This document shows, piece after piece, positions 21,142 through 31,030 of a stretch of DNA of 64,000 bases. Each line of letters starts with the position of its first letter. Within the stretch, counting starts at the first letter, position 1. Both the position numbers and the translations under genes were made by a program. Where the stretch lies: contig CM045729.1 in NCBI GenBank assembly GCA_024760905.1, positions 79,062,550 to 79,126,549 on the forward strand, given 5' to 3'. The notes below the pieces were generated by a model that made no database searches, was not told where the DNA came from, and saw only the letters and a program-made list of their open reading frames with translations. Origin of the DNA: Plotosus lineatus (lineage: Eukaryota; Chordata; Actinopteri; Siluriformes; Plotosidae).

Positions 21142-21954
21142 TTAAACATCATAGATCTGATGGTTTTCATAGCTACTAAATGACTCTAGGGCTTGGTTAA
21201 AGTTATCCAAGAACCGTTGTGCAAAAGATATCAGCGGTTGACCCAATTGAGGGTAATGAAACCGTCCTGGGGCTCGCTTTAATCTTTCAGATTTTCTCAC
21301 ATTGGGAGTTTCATTTGTTGTTTCAATTGTCTGTTCTGTTTGTTGGTCAATCACATCACCATTTTGCTCTGTGTCCACAATATTAACGTCTGGTCCTCCT
21401 TGTATTTGGTTTTCATCATCTCCTCCTTCCATGACATCTGAATGTGATTCCTCTTTGAGTAGTTCGGCCTCATTCTGATTTTCCTGTTCATTGTCCATCT
21501 CGTCTGTGTCTGTCTCAACTGAAACTGTTGGGTGCAAGGAGGTATCCTTATTGAGTGAGAGTGGTTCATTTGAAATATCCGAGTTTGTTGTCTGGTTTCG
21601 TACATTTGATTGGTCTTGATTATTGTCATAAATCTTAATGAATGTCTCTGTTTCGATTGAAGGTTGTCCTGGCATGGGTTCATACTCCTCCTCTGATTCT
21701 GACAGATCTGTGTCCTGTGGTTCGGAAGGACTTTGTCGAGTTTTGCGTCTACGTGGAGGTTTTGGTCTTGTCTCAACTTCATCGTTAATGTCTGAGAGGT
21801 CACCACACGCAAGTAAAAGGTCTCGGTGAAGAGTTCTACTTGGACCATCACCTCTCTCTGGTCGAACCACATACACAGGAACATTTTCCATTTTCTTGAC
21901 AACACGGTACACCATGCGTTCCCATTTGTCGGCAAGTTTATGTTTATTGCGCAA
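21142..21954 (-). pseudogene. Integrase C-terminus plus acidic tail
   Basis: 270-codon frame. Residues 1-50 (HKLADKWERMVYRVVKKMENVPVYVVRPERG, a long run with DKW and YVV landmarks) look like the chromodomain-like or GPF/Y-type C-terminal module of gypsy integrases. Residues about 60-220 are low-complexity and rich in Glu, Asp, Gln, Asn and Thr. The last 50 (RKSERLKRAPGRFHYPQLGQ) are a basic patch followed by an aromatic end. The start Met is internal; the true protein continues from the integrase core after a frame break near 21960. Confidence 0.75.
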
Positions 21955-21959
21955 ACGGA

Positions 21960-22640
21960 CATTTTTGACTAAAACTCTATCTCCTGCTTCAAGAGTGGAT
22001 TCTCTGACTTTCTTATCAAATCTGCTCTTATTGCGCTCTGCAACTTTTTGGAGTTTTCAAGGGCAATTTGGTAACTTTCTTCGAAGTTTAGCCTTTAGAC
22101 TGCGCACATACTGAGAATGGGATGCAGGTGAGTCCCCTGTAACGGGCAACCCAAAGGCAAGGTCAACTGGTAGCTTAGGCTTACGGCCAAACATTAACTC
22201 ATAAGGACTAAACCCAGTAACCTCACTCTTTGAACAGTTGTAGGCGTGTGTGAGAGGCTTGACAAAATCACGCCAATGAACTTTTTGGTCATCCTTCAGA
22301 GTACCTAACATACTAAGGAGGGTGCGATTGAATCGCTCTACGGGTTACCCCTCGGGTGATAAGGACTGGTTCTCACTTTTTGATGCCCGTAATAGCACAC
22401 AGTTCCTTAATCACATGTGACTCAAAATCCCTCCCTGGTCACTATGGAGGCGTTCGGGAACCCGTAGTGAACCAAAAAGTTTTCCCAGAGATTTTTAGCC
22501 ACAGTGGTTGCCTTTTGATCACGAGTGGGCAAGGCCACCGCATATTTTGTAAAATGATCTGTGATGACTAAAACGTCCTTGGTACTCTTACTATCGGGCT
22601 CAATCGAAAGAAAGTCCATGCAGACCAATTCCATTGGTCG
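21960..22640 (-). pseudogene. Integrase core, broken by frameshifts
   Basis: 22634-22422 gives MDFLSIEPDSKSTKDVLVIT, which contains the first catalytic Asp in its family context, then FLVHYGFPNAS. The second Asp (SDQG-like) is readable only in another frame near 22440. The catalytic Glu region (VERFNRT-like) at about 22325-22350 again needs a different frame. 22311-22057 holds HAYNCSKSEVTGFSPYELMFGRKP, the conserved stretch after the core. At least three frame breaks in about 600 bp make it inactive. Confidence 0.85.
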
Positions 22641-22653
22641 CGTGGTTTTAATA

Positions 22654-24078
22654 TTAACTAAAGCGCGGCCTTTTCAGGCAAGGACTTTCTTGAACACAAC
22701 GACCACAGTTCTTTATTTTGGTCTCAATGTCATGACCCATCTTAGGCCAATAAAATCTTGCTCTCACTAGTTCATGAGTCCTCTCCCACCCCATATGACC
22801 CATGTCATCGTGGAGTAACTTTAGAACAGTGGGTCTAAGTGAGACAGGGAGTACAAGCTGGTAAGTTGTATCTGGGTCACATTGTCGTCTCCTGAACAAA
22901 AGGTCATCCCTCATTTCAAGACGTTTCCATTCTCGGAGCATCAGTTTTATTTCAAATGTTTCTCTGTTGTTATGTGGAACATCTGCTCCAGCTTCAAGTA
23001 ACTGAATGACACGATTGATGCTCGGGTCAGATCTTTGTTGTTCTTTAAGCTCATGAGCAGAAAACAAGGGAACAGTTACTTGACCAGATGTTTCAGCATC
23101 ACTGTATACATCAGGAATTGCGTCAGCATTCATAGCCAAGGACTCAACAAGAATGACATGAGGTGAATCTTTGGTTTTCTCGTTGAGAAAATGCTTGTGA
23201 CATACTGCTGCAATAGTATCAGGACATAAATCACTACATCGAGGAGGGGATCCGAGAAGACGTGAGGTGAGTTGTTGTATTCGGTTCTCCTCTTCTAATG
23301 TCACATAATCCGCAGCTAGTGTTTGGTGGGGCCTTCGTGATAGGCCATCTGCGTCCTGGTTAGCCTTTCCAGCTCTGTATTTGATTTGGAAATTGAAGGT
23401 GGATAGCGCTGCTAACCAGCGATAGCTAGCTGCATCAAGCTTTGCAGTGGTCAGAATGTATGGAAGCGGATTATTATCCGTTACAACTGTGAATTCATTA
23501 CCATAAAGGTAATCATGAAACTTTTCTACAATGGACCATTTCAGAGCTAGAAATTCTAGCTTATGAGCTGGATATCTGGTTTCGCTTGGTGTCAGCCCCC
23601 TACTGGCATAGGCTATGACGCGCATTTTACCACCTTGCTCTTGATAAAGAGCGGCACCTAGGCCTGTAGAGCTGGCGTCAGTATGCAGAACATATTGGAG
23701 CTTTGGATCTGCAAAGCCCAATACAGGAGAGGATGTTAATTTCTCCTTAATGCATTCAAAGGCTGACTGACAGACAGATGTCCACCTCTCGGCAAAAGGT
23801 TCTCGAGGGTTGAAATACTTAGAAGTGTCGGTTCGTTTCTGGACTCTTCTATAAGGTGGGTAGCCACATGTAAGGTCGTTTAAGGGCCGAACTATCTTTG
23901 AATAATCTTTAACAAATCGGCGATAGTAGCCGGTGAACCCTAAAAACGACTTGAGTTGCTTCAAGTTTTGTGGCACTGGCCAGGTCTTAATGGCTGCTAC
24001 TTTTTCAGGATCTGTTTCTACGCCATTTCTTGAAACAATATGGCCTAAATATTTAACCGATGTCTGAAAAAGCGACAT
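22654..24078 (-). pseudogene. RT thumb, RNase H and integrase zinc domain
   Basis: 474 open codons. Residues 1-65: RT connection (YLGHIVSRNGVETDPEKV, FLGFTGYYRRFVKDYS). Residues about 128-250: RNase H with Asp134 (HTDASSTGLG), Glu175 (HKLEFLALKW) and Asp201 (VVTDNNPL). Residues about 415-460: integrase HHCC zinc domain (HDDMGHMGWERTHELV, then CGRC). The fragment is internally intact and of normal length. Frame breaks separate it from the RT palm upstream and the integrase core downstream. Confidence 0.9.
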
Positions 24079-24500
24079 TTCTGGGGGACAACTTTAAGCC
24101 ATATTCACGAAGACGGTCCAAAACATGCTTTAGCCTCTGTTCGTGTTGCTCTAGGAGCCTGAGAAAACAATCAAATCGTCTAGGAAGACGAGCACCTCCT
24201 TAAGATTAATGTCTCCCATGCACCTCTCCATTAACCTCTGAAAGGTGCTGGGAGCATTTGTGATTCCCTGAGGCATTCGATTGAACTCATAAAACCCTAG
24301 GGGCATACAAACGCTGTTTTGGCCTTATCTTCCTCATCCATCTCTATCTGGTAGTAGCCCGACTTTAAGTCCATGACAGAGAACCAGTTTGACCCAGATA
24401 GAGCGGAGAAGGTCTCTTCAAGATTTGGTAACGCGTGAAGCGTCTTTAACCGTTTGTACGTTAACCTTACGGTAGTCCACACAGAGACGTGCCTCACCCG
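24079..24500 (-). pseudogene. Reverse transcriptase palm, broken by frameshifts
   Basis: 24497-24297 contains WFSVMDLKSGYYQIEMDEED, RT motif A with its catalytic Asp. The catalytic Asp-Asp motif (EVLVFLDD) is readable on the minus strand at about 24180-24205 but in a different frame from the flanks. Several single-base shifts between 24080 and 24550 interrupt the palm, so no functional RT can be translated from this copy. Confidence 0.85.
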
Positions 24501-24551
24501 TCTTTTCTTAACTACAACGATGGGGGACGAGAAGGGATTCTGATGGTCTTA

Positions 24552-26231
24552 TTACCCGGCATCGAGAAGCATTTTGAGGTGTTTCCTAACAGCTTCGTAG
24601 TCATTTGGGTGAATAGGCCTCGATCTCTGTTTTATGGGTGTTTCGTCTTTAAGCTTGATTTTATGCTTAACTCTAGTGGCATGGCCAAAGTCAAGATCGT
24701 GGCATGCGAAGACATCACTGTAAGCACTCAGACTCTGTGTGATGCGACTTTTCCACTCCTCAGGCAGAGGTGAATTTTCAAAATCAAAAGTCAACTGGTC
24801 CTTCGGTGATGAGGAGTCTGCAGACAAGCGACAACAACCTGCTGAGTTGGTATTGGACAGGTTTTGAGTTTCCAAAACTTGGTCTGCAACATGCAATTCA
24901 GCAAGGACACAGTTGCCAGGAAGCATAATGTCATGATCGGTTTCATTTCTTATCCAAACAGGGTGCTTGTAAGGACTTTGACTTGGCACTGTGATAAGAC
25001 AGCAGTCAACAAAGATTCCACCTGGAAGGGCTGAGGACATTGGCTGCTCTACTACTGCCCATTTGTCTGTGAGTGGCGAACTTAAGTGGACACAGCTTTC
25101 AAGACAGACCTTCTCGTGAGCTGGAATAACATAAGGTGTGTTGCCCCTCAGTGTCATTAGCCCAAGCTTCCCTGTGCTCTTTGTTTCGTATCTGTGCTCG
25201 AGGATTTTTAAAATCTGACTATAGCCATAGACAGCTGGTAGAATGGGAGTGTCTCGACAATGTTCCTCATATAAAACATCGAGGGCATTTGTACCAATTA
25301 ACACTGGCAAGTCTGTGCTGGAGCGCAAATCAGGTACTATTAGAGCTAATGTAGAAATTTGAGGCTCAGACTCAACAAACTCTTTTGGAAAACCAACTGG
25401 AACTTCTACATAGCCTAGATAAGGTACCGCCTGACCGTTTGCACCCTCAACATCTAGGTCACTGATCGGCTGGATTGGAAAATCAACCAGGTGTCTCTGG
25501 TAAAAGGAGTGTGAAATAGTCGTAACTTGCGACCCTGAATCTAATAGAGAATTGCAGCTAACGCCAGCTATGTTTATATTAGCAGTGCACTTCTTACCTA
25601 TTAAGCCCTTGGGAAAGCTAGAATGGTGTTTACTCGTTAGCGTACAACTCTGTTTTGGCTGGGGTTTCTGAGTGGGACTTGTGTCGCTACTAGTTCCAGT
25701 TTGTCCCTCAACTGAAACAGGAACTAGTTTTAAATCAGTGTTACATTGGTTCTCCCAAGCCTTTTGTTTTGACCTAAGCTCTTTGCGCTTAGCTTCAACA
25801 GCTTTGGGGTTTGGGTCACTGTCACAAGAGGGGACTATATGGCCATCCTCGCCACAGTTAAAGCAGAACCATGGGCGAGGCTTTTTGTTACCTTTTCCAA
25901 AGCTTTCACTTTTCGGGCGGTGAGTTCTGTGTTTGTGTCCCTTTCCGCTGTTGTTTCTTTGCAACTTTGGGGACTTTGTCTGAGGTTTCTTTTCAACTGT
26001 CTTTTCCATGGACGCTTTTAAGTAAGTTAACTGTTCTTGCAGTTGAGCAATTTGTTTCTGCAGTTTCTTGGTAGACGTTTTACTAGAATTGTCTGCAGCA
26101 GCAGCTTGAAACTCAGTGTCTGCATAAACATTTAAAGGGTTGGACTGTACCTTTACTTTTGAAAGTCCTAAGTGCTGCTTCATGCGAGTGGACTTAGCTG
26201 CTTGTTTATCCTCCTCTGTTCGCAGCAACAA
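24552..26231 (-). pseudogene. Gag C-terminus, aspartic protease and start of RT
   Basis: 559 open codons. Residues about 50-80 are a coiled-coil-like stretch (KKLQKQIAQLQEQLTYLKAS). A basic linker follows, then one CCHC zinc knuckle at 123-136 (CFNCGEDGHIVPSC). The protease active site is LLDSGSQVTT with Asp231-Ser-Gly, followed by a long spacer (LIGTNALDVLYEEH). From about 515 the N-terminus of RT begins (DFGHATRVKHKIKLKDETPI). It ends at two adjacent stops (24552) where a frame break precedes the palm. Confidence 0.9.
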
Positions 26232-26290
26232 AAGAAGTTCAGAAAAGGTAGGTGGGCTGGATTTCTTTTGTTCTAGATGGAGGCTGGCAA

Positions 26291-27399
26291 TTAGGTTATC
26301 ATCCCAGCACCCCTACAGAACTGTTTTAAAAGCTGTCGATCAAAATCACTGACTGTAACGCCTCCCCCTTTAGCAACTTTGCTTAATGTAGTCTGTAGCC
26401 GGTGCAAGTATGTTGAAGGTTTTTCACCGGCATTTTGGTTTGTGCTCAAAAATTTCGCAAACAGCTCATCAGTATCATCTACATTCCAGATGCAGAATCG
26501 AGCAAGCTCAAAAAGTCTTTTGGGCTGGACAAGGGCCCAAATGTTTGACAATATTGGCGGCTGGTGGTAAGAGACTTTCAATAATTTTTCTTACTACCTG
26601 TCTTTCAGAAACAGAAGAGTCGGCAAGATAAAACTCAACATGACTGCGCCAAGTGTCATAATCTACTTCCGTATTAGGGCACGGAAATTTTCCGGAGAAC
26701 GACCTGAACTTGGAAGAGTTCAGATAAGTTTGGGACGTGTCAGCACTTTTGACAATGTGCTCGACAATCACCCTCTGGACTTCAGGGGTGCTCAAGTGTT
26801 CGGGATTTAAATTAGGAGTTGGTCTGCTGTTGATTGGAGAACTGGGAATATCAGAGTTTGAGGTAGTTGTGAGAGTTTCCCTATTTGTTTGTGTCACAAC
26901 AGAATCACCTGTTAAACTTTCAGTTACTGGAGTAGCGTCAGTGGAAGCTATACCTTCACTTTCAGCAGCAGAGGCCTGAAGTTTGTTAAGTTCACCAAGC
27001 AACAATTTCTCATAATCTATTCCGCTTGCTTTGGCAATTCCCTTTAAAGAGAAAAGACTTGGTCAGATCAGCTGTTAACTTATCACTATAAAGTGGGGAT
27101 AAGAGCTGAATTTTGTGAACAACCTTTGGGTCAGATGTTGCTCTTTGACATGGTAGTTCAGCCTGAATTGACTCAATAGCAGTGCCATACTCAAACTCAA
27201 CTACGGCTGTATTTTCAAAGTCAGGGTCAGAAGTAGTAAGTTTCACTGTTCGTGTAATAGAACCATACTTTTCTAAAAACTTAATAACTTCTTCATCAGT
27301 CTCAGTACCAGAAAAACCACTAATTAATACAGCATTTGGTACTTTGATACCTTCACGTTCAATGATATCCATATTTCTTTTGTGGGAAAAGTTGTACAA
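26291..27399 (-). pseudogene. Gag with RRM-like N-terminus and PNMA-like capsid, broken
   Basis: 27399-27010: a short domain (VPNAVLISGFSGTETDEEVI ... TAVVEFEY) with the beta-alpha-beta pattern of an RRM-like fold, as at the N-terminus of vertebrate PNMA proteins. 27005-26508: a Ser/Thr-rich linker, then the capsid start (FRSFSGKFPCPNTEVDYDTW, VRKIIESLLPPAANIVKHLG). 26581-26291: the capsid continues (NAGEKPSTYLHRLQTTLSKV, FDRQLLKQFCRG). Single-base shifts near 27050, 26515 and 26300 split what should be one frame continuing into 26231. The capsid match to PNMA/ZCCHC12-type domesticated Gags is by motif recognition. Confidence 0.85.
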
Positions 27400-27467
27400 A
27401 AACTGTCATAAAACTGCCAAACTGTATGCCAAATTATTAATTTAGAGGCAAAATGTAGCCAAAACTC

Positions 27468-27485
27468 CTCCTGGCTGGCTCGCCA
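27468..27485 (-). promoter_or_regulatory. Primer-binding site of the gypsy-class element
   Basis: Minus strand TGGCGAGCCAGCCAGGAG, six bases after the 5' LTR. It begins with TGG, complementary to the CCA end of a tRNA. I cannot name the tRNA from the sequence alone. Confidence 0.7.
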
Positions 27486-27491
27486 CTTTGA

Positions 27492-28188
27492 TGTAACACC
27501 AGCTTGATATAGCTGTGCTAGATTTTATACTAGGTTCTGGAGGAGTAAAATGAATTGTGGAGATTTGAATTTGAACAGCCGGCAGATTTATTACAATTAA
27601 CAATACTACAAGAAACAGTGCAAACAATATTGTAGAACTTTCTTTACAAATTAAAAATAAAATAAAATAAGCTTAAGTCTCTAAGGTTTGATTCGTGTGA
27701 ACCCGGGAGTCTTTTCCAGGATTGTGATCCGTTTGGGATAAAGGTGTTTTTATCTGTTCTTATCTGGGATCCTGTGATTTGAAGTGGTTGGGTCTGTAGA
27801 TCTACTCTCGCATCCAGAGAACAGTTGGCCACACTGCTTCTGGATCCACCAAGAGTTCTCACTGGATTTGGCTCACCATCCGTGTCCGAAACCAGCTTCA
27901 AGATCAAATCCAGATCCACTAAAAAACCAGTCGGAGCTTCCAAGAAAACAAACTCTCTCCACCCGGTTCGATTGAGAGAGAACAAAACACATACAAGGCT
28001 TCGTGTCGCTTTTCGAGGGCTCTGTATGCGTCCTGCTCTTCACGCTCTCTGCTGCACTCTCTGCTGGTCGCATGCAGGCACGTGCCTATGATGCGTTCAA
28101 GGGGACTAGGAAACTAGTGCTTTCAGGGAGTGTTGGAACTAGGGTTTTTTCCAATAAAATTAGTAACCATGTGTTTACCTGTGTTACA
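27492..28188 (-). repeat. 5' LTR of the gypsy-class element
   Basis: 697 bp, with no difference seen by eye from 20395-21091. In element orientation it starts TGTAAC at 28188 and ends GTTACA at 27492, followed by the primer-binding site. Confidence 0.95.
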
Positions 28189-28327
28189 CAACCAACTGGA
28201 GCAACAATGCCATGGAGATTACACAGTGTGATCAAGCCTAAAGGCTCTTCATTAAAATATTTGAGTCTGAGACTGTTTTTGTTGACTAGGCAGTACACTA
28301 TAGACTCGAAGCATGGGCAGACATTTT
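28189..28327 (-). other. Interrupted open frame, upstream part
   Basis: The minus strand is open from a stop at about 28328 to the LTR (about 45 codons, including YFNEEPLGLITLCNLHGIVA). It is in phase with 20394-20228 across the empty site, giving about 100 uninterrupted codons in the pre-insertion DNA. No family recognised. Confidence 0.3.
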
Positions 28328-28329
28328 AT

Positions 28330-28862
28330 ATTTATATCTATCTATCCATCTATCCATCAATAGACAGGTATACAGATAAAATGTCTGCCATTGTGTTGTG
28401 TCTACCTTGATCTCACAATTATTCTTATTTCACTACCTTGATTTCACTCTCATATTTCAGTCTTTCATAGAGAAATGTTCCAGATCTGTCACACTGCACA
28501 GCGATCACCATTGTCCAGGTTTCTTGAAGTAATTGCACAGATTTGCAATAGGATTTAGATCTCGGGTCTGACTGGGCTGTTCTGATACTCTGCTCATCTT
28601 CCTCTGAAGCCTTTCTGATAACCTTTCACCTCGTTCTTTTGCCAATGTTGGCGGGACGTTCTGTTCTTGGATGAAATCAATAACATTCCAAGAACATCCT
28701 GCAGAAATATCTTTGGTGGAACATCTAATATAAAATGTGTGCACGCTTGAGCAACCAAGTTAACAAAAGTTTTTTATTTTTCAAAAGCTTTTATTTTTCA
28801 AAAGCCTTTATTTTTCTCATAAGTGTATTTTTCACATGAATTTTCAGTATATTATGGTATAA
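28330..28862. other. Low-copy sequence with a possible Tc1 trace
   Basis: Contains (ATCT)n at 28335-28356. On the minus strand at 28744-28505 a 79-codon frame includes QTRDLNPIANL, reminiscent of the 'SPDLNPIENLW' end of Tc1 transposases, but the neighbouring residues do not support it strongly. Confidence 0.35.
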
Positions 28863-28869
28863 TATAGTA

Positions 28870-29580
28870 CGGTGGTACCTCAGCTAACGAGTGTCCCTTA
28901 TAACGATTTTTCCATGATACGAGCTCCGAACCCACCAAAAATTTGCCCCATCCAAAAAGCAAAAATTCACTTTACAAGCTCTCGAGCGTGACTATAAATA
29001 GTGGTTACTGCACTTTATATCGTTTGTTTGGCGCCTTTTCTCTATAGCATAGCACGACAATGAGACCGCCACTGCCAACTACTGGAGTGGATGCACCTGT
29101 AGTAATTACACTTAATTCTAGTACCTACCGTATGGCAAAAAAGCATGTTCCCCAGGGTCATACGGACCACCCTGGCATGCGCGCCCCACTATTTGAGAAG
29201 CACTGCCCTTGTGGGAGCTCACCATGAGCCTTTCCTTGCTAGCATTCGTAGCGTGCACACACACACAAAATTCTCCGCCTCCTCTGTTATGTTCAACGTC
29301 CTGCCTGCCCACGTGACATCTTCACTGCAGTCGATGATCAGAAGGGTGAGTTCACTTATTGTTTATTCTTGTTTTATTATTATTTATTATTACTTATTAT
29401 TAATGTTATTGCACATGTATTGTTATTATCATGAAATATTTCTTGTTTTTACATGTTTATCTTTAATATATTAGGTTTGGGAGGGGGTTGGAACAGATTA
29501 ATTGGTTTTCATCTAACAAACTTTTTGGCTTACGAGCTCGCCCTCAGAACAGATTAAATTTGTTAGCTGAGGTATCACTG
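28870..29580. mobile_element. Tigger-like element, family C, with nested hAT remains
   Basis: TA flanks, left end CGGTGGTACCTCAGCTAACG and right end, inverted, CAGTGATACCTCAGCTAAC. The interior matches 12906-13728. The right end of the nested hAT MITE is present (TTTGAGAAGCACTG at about 29190-29203, followed by CCCTTGTG at the same site as in 13099-13379), while its left end has been lost by deletion near 28985. Confidence 0.8.
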
Positions 29581-29584
29581 TATA

Positions 29585-30235
29585 TTGATTATAATATTGA
29601 AAAACAATTATATTTTTAAAGTACAAAACATAATCTGTGGGTTCAATTTAAAAGCTTTGACTATATCATCGAGGGCTTGATATTTTCAGCCCTGGATAAT
29701 GTAAACAGCCATCCATGGTACTGAGCTCATGAAAGCTCGTTGGGATGGCATAGGCTCTCTTCCCAGTCACTTTCAAGCAACATAGCTGTCAAGTCATGCA
29801 TAAAATTTGTCAGATTGCACTTTCCTCCAAGTGTGTTGCAACACTCGGTGCACTATGAATAAAAACAAACAAAAAAGTTGGCTGGTACCACGTGGAAAAA
29901 CTGAAAGAAAATGAAGTTAAGGAAAGAACAACGATAATCTCTGTTGGCTTGAATAAATGAATCACAAGAGAAAGTTCTGTTTGTGTTGTTGCTTCTGTTC
30001 TCAGAAAGACTGAATTGTACATGGTAGTGTTTGCATGGGACAAAATTTGAAGCCAGACCGGCGCCAGCTTGGTGAGACATCATTACTGTGAAAAGTCAGA
30101 CATTAATGGCAAAAAATGAGTCAAAACAGAAATAACTTTTTTTTACCATTTTATTTCAATTGCACTTTTACACGCTTTTTCCTGTCTTGCAGCTACCACT
30201 ATTAGCACACAGCTGTTTGAGGCAGTAGCTTGGAA
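29585..30235. other. Low-copy sequence, nothing recognised
   Basis: No repeat ends, RNA gene or convincing exon on either strand. Confidence 0.5.
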
Positions 30236-30237
30236 CA

Positions 30238-30410
30238 ATTCATTCATTCATTCATTTTCTGAACCGCTTAATCCTAATTAGAGTCGCAGGGAGGCTGACG
30301 CCCATCCCAGCCAACTCCATACGAGGGTAGAGTACATTCGGAATGACTCGCCAGACCATCGCAGAGCAGAAACATGCTGACAGCTATGCAGCCTACTCTT
30401 GTCGAAACAC
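30238..30410 (-). mobile_element. SINE 3' part with L2-type tail
   Basis: Minus strand: body from 'gtaggctgcatagctgtcagc' to 'ctaattaggattaagcggtt' and a (TGAA)n tail at 30238-30256. The tRNA head is missing. Confidence 0.8.
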
Positions 30411-31030
30411 AGCAGTAGTATCAATAAATTAAGGATAAGAAAACATAAAAGAAAAGAAAACAAGAAAAAAAGCAAAAGCAAAAAATATAATATGTACTAT
30501 AAATATTAATGAAAACAGATATAAACCATTCAAACATATACTAGTACATGGATCCCTCGCTACTTCGAGCTTCAATTCATAAGGCATCAATGCATTGTGT
30601 TTTTTTTTTTTTTTTAATATTCATCGAATTAAAAAATAAGGAAATTGAGGAAGAATAGGGGAAAAATTAAGGAAAATGCCGCAAAACAAGGCCAATTATG
30701 CAAAAATCTCAAACAAAAACAAAGAAAACAACCCAAAACCCCCCAACAAAAATACTTACATTTTTATGTGCGCATGCGCATCTGTATGTGTGTGTATTTA
30801 TATTTTATTTCCATCTTATGAATTATTTTTGAATGTTTAATTCGTATTATAAGCATTTATAGCATTGAATATGTATTTATTGATATTATATACGCATATA
30901 CATAATGCAGCCATGAGGCGGGGGGGGCACTAACCAGTGTCTCTTCCCCTTATGCCGGTCCCAAGCCCGGATAAATGCAGAGGGTTGCGACAGGAAGGGC
31001 ATCCGGCGTAAAACTTCTGCCACATTAAAA

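Larger units (their letters stand above)
20395..28188 (-). mobile_element. Ty3/gypsy-class LTR retrotransposon with PNMA-like Gag
   Basis: Two LTRs of 697 bp (20395-21091 and 27492-28188) begin TGTAAC and end GTTACA. A 4-bp CAAC duplication flanks the element (20391-20394, 28189-28192). A primer-binding site lies 6 bases inside the 5' LTR and a purine tract abuts the 3' LTR. Gene order on the minus strand is Gag (RRM-like region, capsid, CCHC finger), protease, RT, RNase H, integrase, then a long C-terminal tail. RT-RNase H before integrase places it in Ty3/gypsy (Metaviridae-like). The coding region has at least eight frame breaks, so this copy makes no full polyprotein. Confidence 0.95.

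Noticed and set aside
21142..21954. Envelope gene of the gypsy element
   Set aside because: The frame after the integrase is acidic and hydrophilic, with no signal peptide or membrane segment, and its start is the integrase C-terminal module.
28320..28380. CRISPR-like or satellite array
   Set aside because: Just a short (ATCT)n simple repeat; no spacers and no repeated unit of useful length.
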